Source: Reichenbachiella sp. 5M10
GTDB taxonomy: Bacteria > Bacteroidota > Bacteroidia > Cytophagales > Cyclobacteriaceae
Length of the DNA: 64,000 nt
Reading direction: 5' to 3'
Assembly (NCBI RefSeq): GCF_002742335.1
Contig: NZ_MDGR01000007.1
Span: 4,344,501 to 4,408,500, forward strand
The notes beneath the pieces are model-generated. The model made no database searches. It worked only from the letters and a program-made list of their open reading frames with translations, and had not been told where the DNA came from. This document shows positions 8,309-16,540 of the stretch, in pieces (the first letter of the stretch is position 1; the number at the start of each line of letters is the position of its first letter). Both the position numbers and the translations under genes were made by a program.

Positions 8309-8755
8309 ATGGAAATAGGCCAAGAAATAAAAACGAAATTCAAGGACAATCGAAACAAGGCCATGGTCAACATCATGTATACCGCCAACTGGTTTCGAGA
8401 TCTCAACCGAGACATTCTCAAACAATACAATATCCTCCCCCAACACTACAACGTCCTACGTATCGTCAATGGTGCCTACCCAGAGGCGAGTTGTCCGAGT
8501 GAGATCAAGAAGGTGATGCTTGACAAGAGTCCGGATATCACTAGACTCCTCGACAAGCTTGTCAAGATGGGCTACATCGATCGCTGTCTCAACGAAAGTA
8601 ATAGGCGTAGCATGGATATCCGAATCAGTGTAGAGGGTCAGCGCGTCCTCGATGACATGACGAATCAAATGAATCAGATGCGTGCCGAGCATTTTGGGCT
8701 GACCGAAGAAGACGCGGACACGCTGAGCCAACTGCTCGACAAGGCTCGTCTATAA
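8309..8755 (+). CDS. MarR-family transcriptional regulator
   Basis: 148 residues from ATG 8309; the frame extends upstream, but that part reads through the promoter. The winged-helix region has 'ILPQHYNVLRIVNGAYPEA', a recognition-helix segment 'SEIKKVMLDKSPDITRLLDK' and a wing 'GYIDRCLNESNRRSMDIRIS', all in MarR order. The protein would bind DNA as a dimer and respond to a small molecule or redox signal. It is followed 37 bases later by an MFS transporter gene, the common MarR-efflux pairing, so it probably controls that gene and itself. Confidence 0.9.
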   Translation: MEIGQEIKTKFKDNRNKAMVNIMYTANWFRDLNRDILKQYNILPQHYNVLRIVNGAYPEASCPSEIKKVMLDKSPDITRLLDKLVKMGYIDRCLNESNRRSMDIRISVEGQRVLDDMTNQMNQMRAEHFGLTEEDADTLSQLLDKARL

Positions 8756-8792
8756 GACAACAGGCGCTCAGCCTACGTACCGTTCTAAAAAT

Positions 8793-10172
8793 ATGATAGA
8801 TCACAAAAAATTGGGTAACTGGCCATTTCACCCTAAGAAATGGCCATTTTTTTATGGGTGGATGATTATCATCAGTGGTACGGTGGGGATCACGATGAGT
8901 ATTCCTGGTCAGACTATGGGTGTATCGACATTTACTGATAGTTTGATCGAGGTGATGGGAATGTCACGTACCCAATTGAGTTTTGCTTATATGTGTGGTA
9001 CTGTGCTGAGTGCATCGATGCTGACTTGGGTGGGACAAAAATACGACAAGCATGGTGCTCGTCCGATTGCGCTAATTTCCTCTTTAGCTCTTGGTGTGGT
9101 ATTGATCTATCTCAGTCAAGTAGACACGGTTCAGTCTCTTTTTGGGGCGGACGGATCGTCGATGGTCGTCAATTTCATCATCATGTGTTCTGGTTTTTTT
9201 GCTTTGCGGTTTTCAGGACAAGGAGCGCTGACACTCGTTTCGCGCAACATGATGATGAAGTGGTTTGAGAAGCGGCGAGGTTTCGCGATGGGTTTTAGCA
9301 ATGTCGCCACTTCGCTGACTTTTGCTTCTGCTCCAGTGTTGTTTGAGTTGCTGATCCAGAGCTATGCGTGGGATGGAGCGTGGATGATATTGGCAGTGAT
9401 CACGGGGTTTGTGTTTCCTTTTTTCGTAGTGACTTTCTTCAGAGACGATCCCGAAAATAGTGGACTGAAGCCAGACGGTGATTTTGTCGAGTCTCAAAAA
9501 AGCAAAGCCAACCGGTTTCCGGTGGTTCGGGACTTTACACTCGCGGAAGCACAACGTACGCTGGGTTTTTGGATTTTTGCACTGATGCTTGCGATGCAGG
9601 CGCTCTATTGGACGGGGCTGACGTTCAACATTGTGTCGGTGTTCGAACTGGCGGGGTATTCTCGGGAGACTTCGGTTTCGATCTTTTTGCCTTCGTCGAT
9701 CATCGCGATCTGTGTGACACTCGGGGTGAGTAGCCTCAGTGACCATATCAAACTGAAATACCTGCTCTACATCATGGGAGTGGGTTCGTGTACGGCATTG
9801 ATTGGGATGATTTTCCTCGGAGAAGGGCATCTAGTGGTACCCAGGCTGGGAGAGATCGATGTGTTTTTCTATCTGCTGGTCTTGGGCAATGGAGTGATGA
9901 TGGGCTTGTATGCCGTGATCTTGTCGGTGACTTGGCCGAGGTTTTATGGCAAGGCGCATTTGGGGGCGATCTCTGGCAGAGCGATTACGATGGTCGTGGT
10001 AGGTAGTGCCTTGGGACCAATGCTCTTTAGTGAATCTTTGGCTTGGTTTGGGAGTTATACATTTGCGGGCTGGGTGTGCTTTGGACTCTATGTGGTGTTG
10101 ACGATATTGTCCATTTGGGCCAACAACCCCCAAGAAAAGCTTCGCGCGAAAGTCAAAACCAACGACGACTAG
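8793..10172 (+). CDS. MFS transporter
   Basis: 459 residues with about 12 hydrophobic segments in two blocks separated by a charged central loop near residue 230 ('KPDGDFVESQKSKANRF'). The A-loop signature is 'GQKYDKHGARP' after TM2, and the second half carries 'SSLSDHIKLKYLL'. It resembles the oxalate/formate-antiporter-like or monocarboxylate-like MFS branch ('FFYGWMIIISGTVGITMS' at the N-terminus), but the substrate cannot be read. It shares an operon with the MarR gene. A strong inverted repeat sits in its first codons. Confidence 0.88.
   Translation: MIDHKKLGNWPFHPKKWPFFYGWMIIISGTVGITMSIPGQTMGVSTFTDSLIEVMGMSRTQLSFAYMCGTVLSASMLTWVGQKYDKHGARPIALISSLALGVVLIYLSQVDTVQSLFGADGSSMVVNFIIMCSGFFALRFSGQGALTLVSRNMMMKWFEKRRGFAMGFSNVATSLTFASAPVLFELLIQSYAWDGAWMILAVITGFVFPFFVVTFFRDDPENSGLKPDGDFVESQKSKANRFPVVRDFTLAEAQRTLGFWIFALMLAMQALYWTGLTFNIVSVFELAGYSRETSVSIFLPSSIIAICVTLGVSSLSDHIKLKYLLYIMGVGSCTALIGMIFLGEGHLVVPRLGEIDVFFYLLVLGNGVMMGLYAVILSVTWPRFYGKAHLGAISGRAITMVVVGSALGPMLFSESLAWFGSYTFAGWVCFGLYVVLTILSIWANNPQEKLRAKVKTNDD
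8821..8845 (+). promoter_or_regulatory. perfect 9-bp hairpin inside MFS N-terminal codons
   Basis: GGCCATTTC (8821-8829), loop ACCCTAA, GAAATGGCC (8837-8845). It begins 28 bases after the ATG and encodes a W-P-F / W-P-F duplication. It could reduce translation until the hairpin is opened; the role is inferred. Confidence 0.35.
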
Positions 10173-10249
10173 GGGTAACGGGCTTAGTAGTTGTCTTCCT
10201 AGTGAATGACCACCTAGAACGTATGGCTACCCATTAGACAATAGAAGTC

Positions 10250-11107
10250 ATGAAAGCAGCATATAGTTTGGCAATTTGCCTTTTTTTCACCTTGAGTTCG
10301 TTTGATATTACTGATCCTGTGACAGTTTCTGTCACCGATAAGGTCAAGGAGGTATTTCAATCTACACAAGAGATACGTACGATGTCTTATGATTTCGTTC
10401 GTCAAGAGCGTGTGCGTGGTAAAATGCACAAAAATATCGCCTCGATCAAAATGACCAAGGTGCCGCACCGTGTGTATTTCAAAGAGAGCTTTCCCAACAA
10501 CGGACTCGAAGTTCTCTACCCTCATCCAGAAGACGATACCAAAGCTCTGGTCAATCCAAATGGGTTTCCCTATGTCAACATGAAACTGGACCCGAGAGGA
10601 GACATCATGATGAAGAACCAACATTATTCTGTCCTCGATGCAGGGTATGACGGGGTGATTTCGGTACTGGAGTACTTGTTTTACAAATACAAAAACGAGA
10701 TCAACAACCTCGTGGAGTACCAAGGGATGACTCTGGTGGATGGTAAAACCTGTGATGTGATCGTGATGGAAAACCCAGCTTTCAAATATGTGAACTACGC
10801 AGTGTCTGGTGGGGAGACCCTAGCAAGTATCGCCAAGAAGTATCGCTTGAGCGAGTACATGATCAAAGAGAAAAACAGCGACTTGTACCTAGATGATCTC
10901 AAATCCGGAGATGTCCTGAAATTGCCCACGGACTATTCTGCTAAGATGAAGCTATTCATAGATGTAGACAGACGCATCCCACTCCGCATCGATATCTACG
11001 ATGAGGTCGGCTTATTCGAAAAGTACGAATTCAAAAATGTCGTCTTGAACCCCAACTTTAGAGACGAAGAGTTCTTGGACACCTATTCTGCGTATAGCTT
11101 CAATTGA
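10250..11107 (+). CDS. DUF1571-type periplasmic protein with embedded LysM
   Basis: 285 residues. The N-terminal 20 or so residues are a signal sequence (Sec, non-lipoprotein). 'MSYDFVRQERVRGKM' through 'VYFKESFPNNGLEVLY' and the C-terminal 'IDVDRRIPLRIDIYDEVG' match the DUF1571/LolA-like beta-sheet fold used by periplasmic lipid- or lipoprotein-handling proteins. Residues about 181-227 form a LysM unit ('AVSGGETLASIAKKYRLSEY', 'NSDLYLDDLKSGDVLKLP') inserted before the last strands. LysM binds peptidoglycan, so the protein is probably anchored to the wall. It ends tail-to-tail with the rhomboid gene on a shared palindrome. Confidence 0.8.
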   Translation: MKAAYSLAICLFFTLSSFDITDPVTVSVTDKVKEVFQSTQEIRTMSYDFVRQERVRGKMHKNIASIKMTKVPHRVYFKESFPNNGLEVLYPHPEDDTKALVNPNGFPYVNMKLDPRGDIMMKNQHYSVLDAGYDGVISVLEYLFYKYKNEINNLVEYQGMTLVDGKTCDVIVMENPAFKYVNYAVSGGETLASIAKKYRLSEYMIKEKNSDLYLDDLKSGDVLKLPTDYSAKMKLFIDVDRRIPLRIDIYDEVGLFEKYEFKNVVLNPNFRDEEFLDTYSAYSFN

Positions 11108-11723
11108 ACCACCGCCAGTCTGCAATCTGACTGATGAACGAAGAGAGAACTCCTGGATCCATGATCACACTAAAGACGATTCCAAAGACAGCGCCGATGA
11201 GGTGAGCATCGTGGTTGATATTGTCGGACATTTCCTTCCCCTTCATGTAGGAGTAGATCAGATATATGGCACCCATGATGAAGCCCGGGATACATATGAA
11301 CCCGTACAAACAAACGTCATTGGTGGGGTAAAAGAGAATACTACTGAAGACCACGGCAGATACGCCCCCCGATGCTCCGAGTGAGTTGTAGCGAGAATCA
11401 TTCTTGTGTTTGATGAGTGACGGCAAGTCGGAGATTACGATGGCTAGGAGATAAAAACCGATGAAGTACAAAGCACCTGCTTCGCCTTTGAGGCGAAAGA
11501 ATAACTGCTCTACGAACCTTCCGAAAAAATAGAAAGTAAACATGTTGAAGGCGAGGTGCATCCAACTGCCATGGATGAACCCGGAAGTGATGACGCGGTA
11601 CCACTGCCTGTCCTGTAGGATGCGCACAGGGTTCATCATGAGCTTGTATTGTAGGCTGGGATTTTGGAGCGCGGCATAACTCACCGCTACGGTGAGGATG
11701 ATCAAAATGATAGTGATAGACAT
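11100..11723 (-). CDS. rhomboid-family intramembrane serine protease
   Basis: 207 residues with six hydrophobic segments. The catalytic Ser lies in GASGG (S118) and the catalytic His in 'HDAHLIGAVFG' (H174). Other rhomboid features are 'WYRVITSGFIHGSWMHLAFN' in the L1 region with the W-R-like motif and HxxxN. It would cleave transmembrane helices of unknown substrates in the inner membrane. The last eight bases overlap the opposite-strand DUF1571 gene. It may share the transcript with the genes upstream on the reverse strand (rnr, prenyl synthase, 100-aa protein). Confidence 0.93.
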   Translation of the reverse strand: MSITIILIILTVAVSYAALQNPSLQYKLMMNPVRILQDRQWYRVITSGFIHGSWMHLAFNMFTFYFFGRFVEQLFFRLKGEAGALYFIGFYLLAIVISDLPSLIKHKNDSRYNSLGASGGVSAVVFSSILFYPTNDVCLYGFICIPGFIMGAIYLIYSYMKGKEMSDNINHDAHLIGAVFGIVFSVIMDPGVLSSFISQIADWRWFN

Positions 11724-11732
11724 ATTTGCTGT

Positions 11733-12035
11733 TTATAGTTTGGTCCCTTGTACCATCAAAATGGATCGAACAGATTGTTCTTTTAGATGAAGAAATTGTT
11801 TCCTCGTGTCGTCTTGTTTGAATCGGTCAAAATCGTCTTGAGAATCGAAAGAGACTATGTGAACCTCATAGGGTTTTTCATCATCACCAGCGATGAAGGC
11901 GGCTTGACCTGGTCGTATTCTTTGGATTAATTTGCCGTTGTATTTTTCCATGAGAGGAATGGCAAGCGATTCAAATTCATGAAAAACTTCTTCTTGCCCT
12001 TGATGGATGTAGATGAGTTGTATGATATACATCAT
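11733..12035 (-). CDS. small DUF1330-like / dimeric alpha-beta barrel protein
   Basis: 100 residues. The beta-alpha-beta pattern 'YIIQLIYIHQGQEEVFHEFE' ... 'YEVHIVSFDSQDDFDRFKQD' fits the ferredoxin-like dimeric barrel fold of DUF1330/EthD/antibiotic-monooxygenase relatives. No catalytic residue can be named. It lies one base beyond the prenyl synthase stop and 9 bases before the rhomboid start, so it is probably part of a reverse-strand operon. Either Met1 or Met2 could be used. Confidence 0.65.
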   Translation of the reverse strand: MMYIIQLIYIHQGQEEVFHEFESLAIPLMEKYNGKLIQRIRPGQAAFIAGDDEKPYEVHIVSFDSQDDFDRFKQDDTRKQFLHLKEQSVRSILMVQGTKL

Positions 12036-12036
12036 A

Positions 12037-13014
12037 TCAATGATCTCTTTGGATCAAAGCCTGGGTGAAGGCTTTGAGAGGTTCTAGGTCGTACTTGCTA
12101 GAGTCTAGATCGTCGAGTTGTTGAAAGCCCAAGTCAAAGTAGTGATTCATCTTTTGCTCCGAAATTTCTTTGATCTTAAGTTGTTCATAAACCTTTTTGA
12201 CCTCCTGTACTTTTTTGTGTACATCAAATTCCGTTTGTTGGAGCCAGTATTCGAGGTTTTGAGCAGCGTCTCCTTCGGCATGCTCAATGGCTTTGAGGAG
12301 AAGGAAAGTCTTCTTGTTGGCAAGGATGTCCCCTCCTACTTGCTTGCCAAACTTGTCTGCATCGCCATAGACATCTAGGATATCATCCTTGAGTTGAAAG
12401 CCTATACCGATGTTGACCCCAAAATCTCTCAGGTGGATGGCCTCTTCTCGAGTCATGCCTGCGAGCAAGCCACCTAGTTCTAGCGAATATCCTAAAAGAA
12501 CAGCGGTTTTGAGTTTGATCATCTCGATGTATTCCTCTTCGGATACTGTAGGTAGATTCTCAAAGTTCATGTCGAGCTGCTGCCCTTCGCAGACCTCTAT
12601 CGCACATTGGTTGAAGAGCTTGATGAGGTAACGAATGTCATCATACTGTGCCTCTAGTAGGAGGTCGTAGGCCATGATCATCAGTGTATCACCAGAGAGT
12701 ATGGCAATGTCCTTGTTCCATTTTTTGTACACAGTTTCTTGTCCACGGCGAAGTGGGGCCTCATCCATGATGTCATCGTGGATGAGAGTGAAGTTGTGAA
12801 AGAGCTCGATGGAGAGCGCAGGATGAATGATGGTCTCCCAATCTTTCTTTTTGGTGAGATATGCCATGATGGCCAAAATGGGACGCATTCGCTTGCCTCC
12901 CAAGTCTAGGGTATAGGCCAGTGGTGCGTACAATTCGTTGGGGTGCTTGTCAAACTCTATCTGCGCGATGGCGTCATTGAGCTTCTCTTGATAGGCTCTT
13001 AAATCTTCAGTCAT
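12037..13014 (-). CDS. polyprenyl diphosphate synthase (trans-isoprenyl)
   Basis: 325 residues from ATG 13014. It has 'GGKRMRP', the first aspartate-rich motif 'LIHDDIMDEAPLRRG' and the second 'GFQLKDDILDVYGD', which bind Mg2+ and the allylic diphosphate in chain-elongating prenyl synthases. It makes C15-C45 diphosphates for quinones, carotenoids or similar products; chain length is not clear from sequence alone. The ATG overlaps the end of rnr by eight bases (ATGACTGA), implying translational coupling. An in-frame ATG at 13026 is also possible. Confidence 0.92.
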   Translation of the reverse strand: MTEDLRAYQEKLNDAIAQIEFDKHPNELYAPLAYTLDLGGKRMRPILAIMAYLTKKKDWETIIHPALSIELFHNFTLIHDDIMDEAPLRRGQETVYKKWNKDIAILSGDTLMIMAYDLLLEAQYDDIRYLIKLFNQCAIEVCEGQQLDMNFENLPTVSEEEYIEMIKLKTAVLLGYSLELGGLLAGMTREEAIHLRDFGVNIGIGFQLKDDILDVYGDADKFGKQVGGDILANKKTFLLLKAIEHAEGDAAQNLEYWLQQTEFDVHKKVQEVKKVYEQLKIKEISEQKMNHYFDLGFQQLDDLDSSKYDLEPLKAFTQALIQRDH

Positions 13015-15196
13015 TGATGTCAACAAACTCTAAATCTATCGTACGGCGGTTGATATCAGTGCCGACGACCATTACGATCACTTGATCGCCCAAAGTAAAT
13101 ACTCTTTTGTTTCGTTTGCCAATCATGCAATAGTTCTTTTCGTCAAACTCGTAGAAGTCATCCGTCATGCTGGCGGCACGGACCATTCCTTCGCATTTGG
13201 TCTCGGTGATCTCGACGAAGATACCAAACTCGGTGACTCCTGAGATGACGCCTTCGAAAGGTTTCTGCTCGACGGACTGCATGAACTCTACTTGTTTGAA
13301 CTTGATCGAAGCACGCTCCGCATCTGCAGCTCGTTTTTCTCTTTCGGAAGAGTGGCGGCAGAGTTCTTTGTATTCGTCTGCTTTGGGAGACTTCTTCTTG
13401 AGCAGGTAGTGCTGGAGCAGGCGATGGACCATCACATCAGGGTATCGACGAATTGGCGAAGTGAAGTGCGTGTAGTGCGCAAATGCCAACCCGAAGTGAC
13501 CTTTGGGGTCTGTGACATAGGCGGCCTTGGACATGGAGCGAATGGCCAGTGATTCCAATACGTTTTGCTCGGGTTTGCCCTGGATGTCTTCCATGAGTTG
13601 GTTGAGAGCTTTGGATACATCGTGTTGGATGCCAGTCACGCGATGACCAAACTTGACGGCAAATTTGGAGAAGCTTTCTAGTTTCTCAGAGTTGGGATCG
13701 TCGTGAGTACGGTAGACGAAAGTGTCCTTGCCACCGTCGAGTTTGAATACATACTCCGCCACGCTCTTATTGGCGAGTAGCATGAATTCCTCGACGAGTT
13801 TGTGTGCATCCTTTCGTACTTTGGGGATGATGCCCAGTGGTTTTCCGTTTTCGTCGAGTTTGAATTTCACTTCGACGGTTTCGAAGTTGATCGCTCCCTG
13901 ATCGAAGCGTTTTTTCTTTAGTTTTTTGGCAAGAGCATTGAGGGTGTTGATTTCCTCTTGGTATTCTCCCTCACCAGACTCTATGCGTTCTTGTGCTTCT
14001 TCGTAAGTAAACCGTCGGTCCGAGTAGGTGACTGTTCTACCAAACCACTGCTTTTTGATGTTGGCATTCTCGTCGATTTCAAAGACAGCGGAGAAAGTAA
14101 GTTTTTCTTCGTGGGGGCGTAGCGAACAGACACCGTTAGAGAGTTTCTCTGGGAGCATCGGGATCGTACGATCGACGAGGTAGACGGACGTAGCGCGGTT
14201 GATTGCTTCGAGATCGAGAATGCCATCTGGCTCCACGTAGTGGGACACGTCTGCGATGTGTACTCCGATTTCGTGGTTTCCATTTTTGAGCTTTTGGATG
14301 GAAATCGCATCATCAAAATCCTTGGCGTCTTCTGGATCGATGGTAAAGGTGGTGATGTCTCTGAAATCCTTTCGTTTCTTGATTTCTTCTTTTGTGATTT
14401 CCGTGTTGATGTTTTCTGCCGCTTTCTCTACGTTTTTAGGGAACTCAAAAGGCAGATCAAATTCAGCCATGATCGAGTGGATTTCCGCTTCGTTTTCTCC
14501 AGCTTGGCCGAGCACCTTAGTGACTTGCCCTACGGGGTTTTTGGCCTTGCCACCATGCCATTCTTTGATCTTGACGAGTACCTTGTCGTTGGTCTGTGCT
14601 TTGCCGATTTTCTCGGGGTAGACGAATATGTCGACGTATATTTTTCTGTTGTCAGGTACGACAAATGCGTATTTGGGTAAAATTTCGATTTTGCCTACGA
14701 ATTCGTTTTTGGTGCGCTCGATGATGCGGACGACTTTGCCTTCGGGCTTGGAACCTGACCTGCGACCTTGTTTCATTCGTACTTCTACCCGGTCCCCATC
14801 GATGGCATTTTGTAGGTCTTCGGTTTTGACCCATATGTCATCGATATCTTCGTCGGTATCATTGTCTAAGACGATGTATGCAAAGCGTTTGTTGACATGA
14901 TCTACACGGCCGACGAGTCCACTGTTTTCCGATGCATTTTTTTCTTCTGTGAGGACGAAGTGCCCATTGCGGAGTTGTTTTAGGACTCCTTCGTGCTCTA
15001 GCTCGAGGAGGTAGTTGACCGTCTCACGTTTGCTGTTTTTGTCGCGGATGCCTGCTTTGGTGAAGATCTGTTTGACAGATAGGCTTGTGTTAGAGTTGTC
15101 TTCAAACACGTCTCTTACGGATCTTTTGATGTAGGATAGGTTGGGAGTTTTTCCAGCGGGTTTAGATTTTCGCTGGTTATTTTTCTTTTTTGCCAT
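13007..15196 (-). CDS. rnr: ribonuclease R
   Basis: 729 residues of the RNase II/R family. The N-terminus is basic with a winged-helix-like part, then OB-fold cold-shock domains around residues 90-250. The RNB catalytic domain carries 'TIDPEDAKDFDDAIS', 'HIADVSHYV' and 'LPEKLSNGVCSL'. An S1 domain lies at about 645-725 ('FEGVISGVTEFGIFVEI'). It degrades structured RNA 3' to 5' in rRNA/mRNA turnover and stress adaptation. It is the first gene of the reverse-strand run and overlaps the prenyl synthase gene. Confidence 0.96.
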   Translation of the reverse strand: MAKKKNNQRKSKPAGKTPNLSYIKRSVRDVFEDNSNTSLSVKQIFTKAGIRDKNSKRETVNYLLELEHEGVLKQLRNGHFVLTEEKNASENSGLVGRVDHVNKRFAYIVLDNDTDEDIDDIWVKTEDLQNAIDGDRVEVRMKQGRRSGSKPEGKVVRIIERTKNEFVGKIEILPKYAFVVPDNRKIYVDIFVYPEKIGKAQTNDKVLVKIKEWHGGKAKNPVGQVTKVLGQAGENEAEIHSIMAEFDLPFEFPKNVEKAAENINTEITKEEIKKRKDFRDITTFTIDPEDAKDFDDAISIQKLKNGNHEIGVHIADVSHYVEPDGILDLEAINRATSVYLVDRTIPMLPEKLSNGVCSLRPHEEKLTFSAVFEIDENANIKKQWFGRTVTYSDRRFTYEEAQERIESGEGEYQEEINTLNALAKKLKKKRFDQGAINFETVEVKFKLDENGKPLGIIPKVRKDAHKLVEEFMLLANKSVAEYVFKLDGGKDTFVYRTHDDPNSEKLESFSKFAVKFGHRVTGIQHDVSKALNQLMEDIQGKPEQNVLESLAIRSMSKAAYVTDPKGHFGLAFAHYTHFTSPIRRYPDVMVHRLLQHYLLKKKSPKADEYKELCRHSSEREKRAADAERASIKFKQVEFMQSVEQKPFEGVISGVTEFGIFVEITETKCEGMVRAASMTDDFYEFDEKNYCMIGKRNKRVFTLGDQVIVMVVGTDINRRTIDLEFVDIND

Positions 15197-15289
15197 AAGG
15201 GCTGTTGTATAAAATTCAAGTAAATCTAATCAGCTTACCACACAAAGCTTTAAATATTTGGGTGGAATGTTACTTTGCTGAAATGTTTC

Positions 15290-15297
15290 TATTTTTG
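15290..15297 (+). promoter_or_regulatory. -7 box TATTTTTG upstream of 147-aa gene
   Basis: A perfect TAnnTTTG 21 bases before the ATG at 15319. No convincing -33 element is seen. Confidence 0.45.
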
Positions 15298-15318
15298 AGA
15301 AACGAACCAAACTAGGCT

Positions 15319-15762
15319 ATGAAAAACCTCCTTCTTCTCGCTCTTCTCTTGTTTTTTGGACTCACGTCACAGGCCCAGTACCAAGAAAACCACGTGTCTT
15401 CTGTCAGTCCTGCCCAAAAGGAAGCGCTGCGCAAAGTGGCACAATACAGCAAACTCAAGCGTACGGGCTTTACGATGCTGGCTGCTGGAGCGGTCGTGAC
15501 TATCGCAAGTGCTGTTGTCATCTCGAGTGCTGACTGGTACTATGATTCGTACTCGCAGCAGTATATGACTGATAGCGAAAGCGCAGTGTATGGTGTCGTG
15601 GGCTTAGTATATCTAGGTATACCGTTGATCGCAGGAGGAACAACTTTGGCCATCATTGGCAATGCCAAAGAAAAGAAATACCTCCGTCGTCTTGACAACC
15701 TCAATGTCTCCTTTTTCAATCATCAAGGAGCCAATGGTTTTCAGTTGGTTTACAATTTTTAG
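15319..15762 (+). CDS. hypothetical secreted/membrane protein, 147 aa
   Basis: It has a clear signal peptide ending 'LTSQAQ', then an N-terminal helical stretch. Two hydrophobic segments follow (about 54-72 and 91-112) around a Tyr/Ser-rich loop 'YYDSYSQQY', and a C-terminal 'VSFFNHQGANGFQLVYNF'. The ending resembles outer-membrane-associated Bacteroidota proteins, but no family was recognised. It stands alone with its own -7 box, divergent from rnr. Confidence 0.6.
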   Translation: MKNLLLLALLLFFGLTSQAQYQENHVSSVSPAQKEALRKVAQYSKLKRTGFTMLAAGAVVTIASAVVISSADWYYDSYSQQYMTDSESAVYGVVGLVYLGIPLIAGGTTLAIIGNAKEKKYLRRLDNLNVSFFNHQGANGFQLVYNF

Positions 15763-15813
15763 TTCTTCGGGTTCGCAAACCTTGTGGAGAATACGTCCAA
15801 CCGCTCTTGAAGG

Positions 15814-16539
15814 TTATTCTACTGCTGTGATTTTGTCTGCAGAGACTATTTCCATCCCTTTCATTTTGAGGAATACTTGCGCGGTAGCGATGACATCTTG
15901 GTTGCAATAGTGTGCGATTCTATTTAGATCTTTTTCTTGATAGTAGACTCGGTTGACATCACTGCCATTGATGTCCCCTTTGGGAGACGGGATGTCAAAG
16001 ACTGACGTCAAAAGGTCGAGAGAAGTAAAACTCTTCCAGTCTCCAAATTTCCACATTTGCATGGTGTCCAGGTGTTGTATCTCCCACGGTTTCTTGCCAG
16101 ATAGTTCGAGGTATGGAGGCAGAGGGATTTGGTTGATAAGCATGCGGCGCGAAAGGTAGGGGTAGTCAAATTCTTTGCCGTTGTGCGCACAAAGCTGAAT
16201 TTTGCTCTGGTCATGGTTTTGAAACAGTTTGATAAAGGATAGAAGGAGGTCGTGTTCGCTTTCAGAGGTTAGCGCCTTGACTCGAAAGTTCCATTCTTTC
16301 TTTTCGTCTAGGTAGAGCATGCCTACGGAGATACAAATGATTTTGCCAAATTCGGCATAGATGCCTGCGCGATCGAAGTAGAATTCTATTGGGTCATATT
16401 CCGCTTCTCCGTTGAGGAGATTGGCTTTTTTGATCCAAAGTGCTTGGAATTTGTCGTCTAGATCTCCGAAGTTTTCTACTGCAGAGGCCGTTTCAATATC
16501 AATGAATACGAGGTGTTTGTGGTTGGTGAGTTGTTGCAT
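15814..16539 (-). CDS. predicted 3'-5' exonuclease (PolB-type, PF10108-like)
   Basis: About 241 residues from the ATG at 16539, one base after the stop of the upstream gene. The DEDD-type nuclease motifs are ExoI 'HLVFIDIETA' (D and E), ExoII 'LCAHNGKEFDYPYL' and ExoIII 'HYCNQDVIATAQVFL'. This matches the stand-alone exonuclease family related to B-family polymerase proofreading domains. The substrate, DNA or RNA, is not known. It is probably co-transcribed with the metallo-beta-lactamase-fold gene. Confidence 0.88.
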   Translation of the reverse strand: MQQLTNHKHLVFIDIETASAVENFGDLDDKFQALWIKKANLLNGEAEYDPIEFYFDRAGIYAEFGKIICISVGMLYLDEKKEWNFRVKALTSESEHDLLLSFIKLFQNHDQSKIQLCAHNGKEFDYPYLSRRMLINQIPLPPYLELSGKKPWEIQHLDTMQMWKFGDWKSFTSLDLLTSVFDIPSPKGDINGSDVNRVYYQEKDLNRIAHYCNQDVIATAQVFLKMKGMEIVSADKITAVE

Positions 16540-16540
16540 G

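Noticed and set aside
9213-9830. Long open frame on the reverse strand opposite the MFS gene
   Set aside because: It lies wholly inside a well-supported gene, has no signal, motif or family character, and its composition mirrors the sense codons.
14240-14680. Open frame on the forward strand opposite rnr
   Set aside because: Antisense to a conserved catalytic domain; no recognisable protein features.
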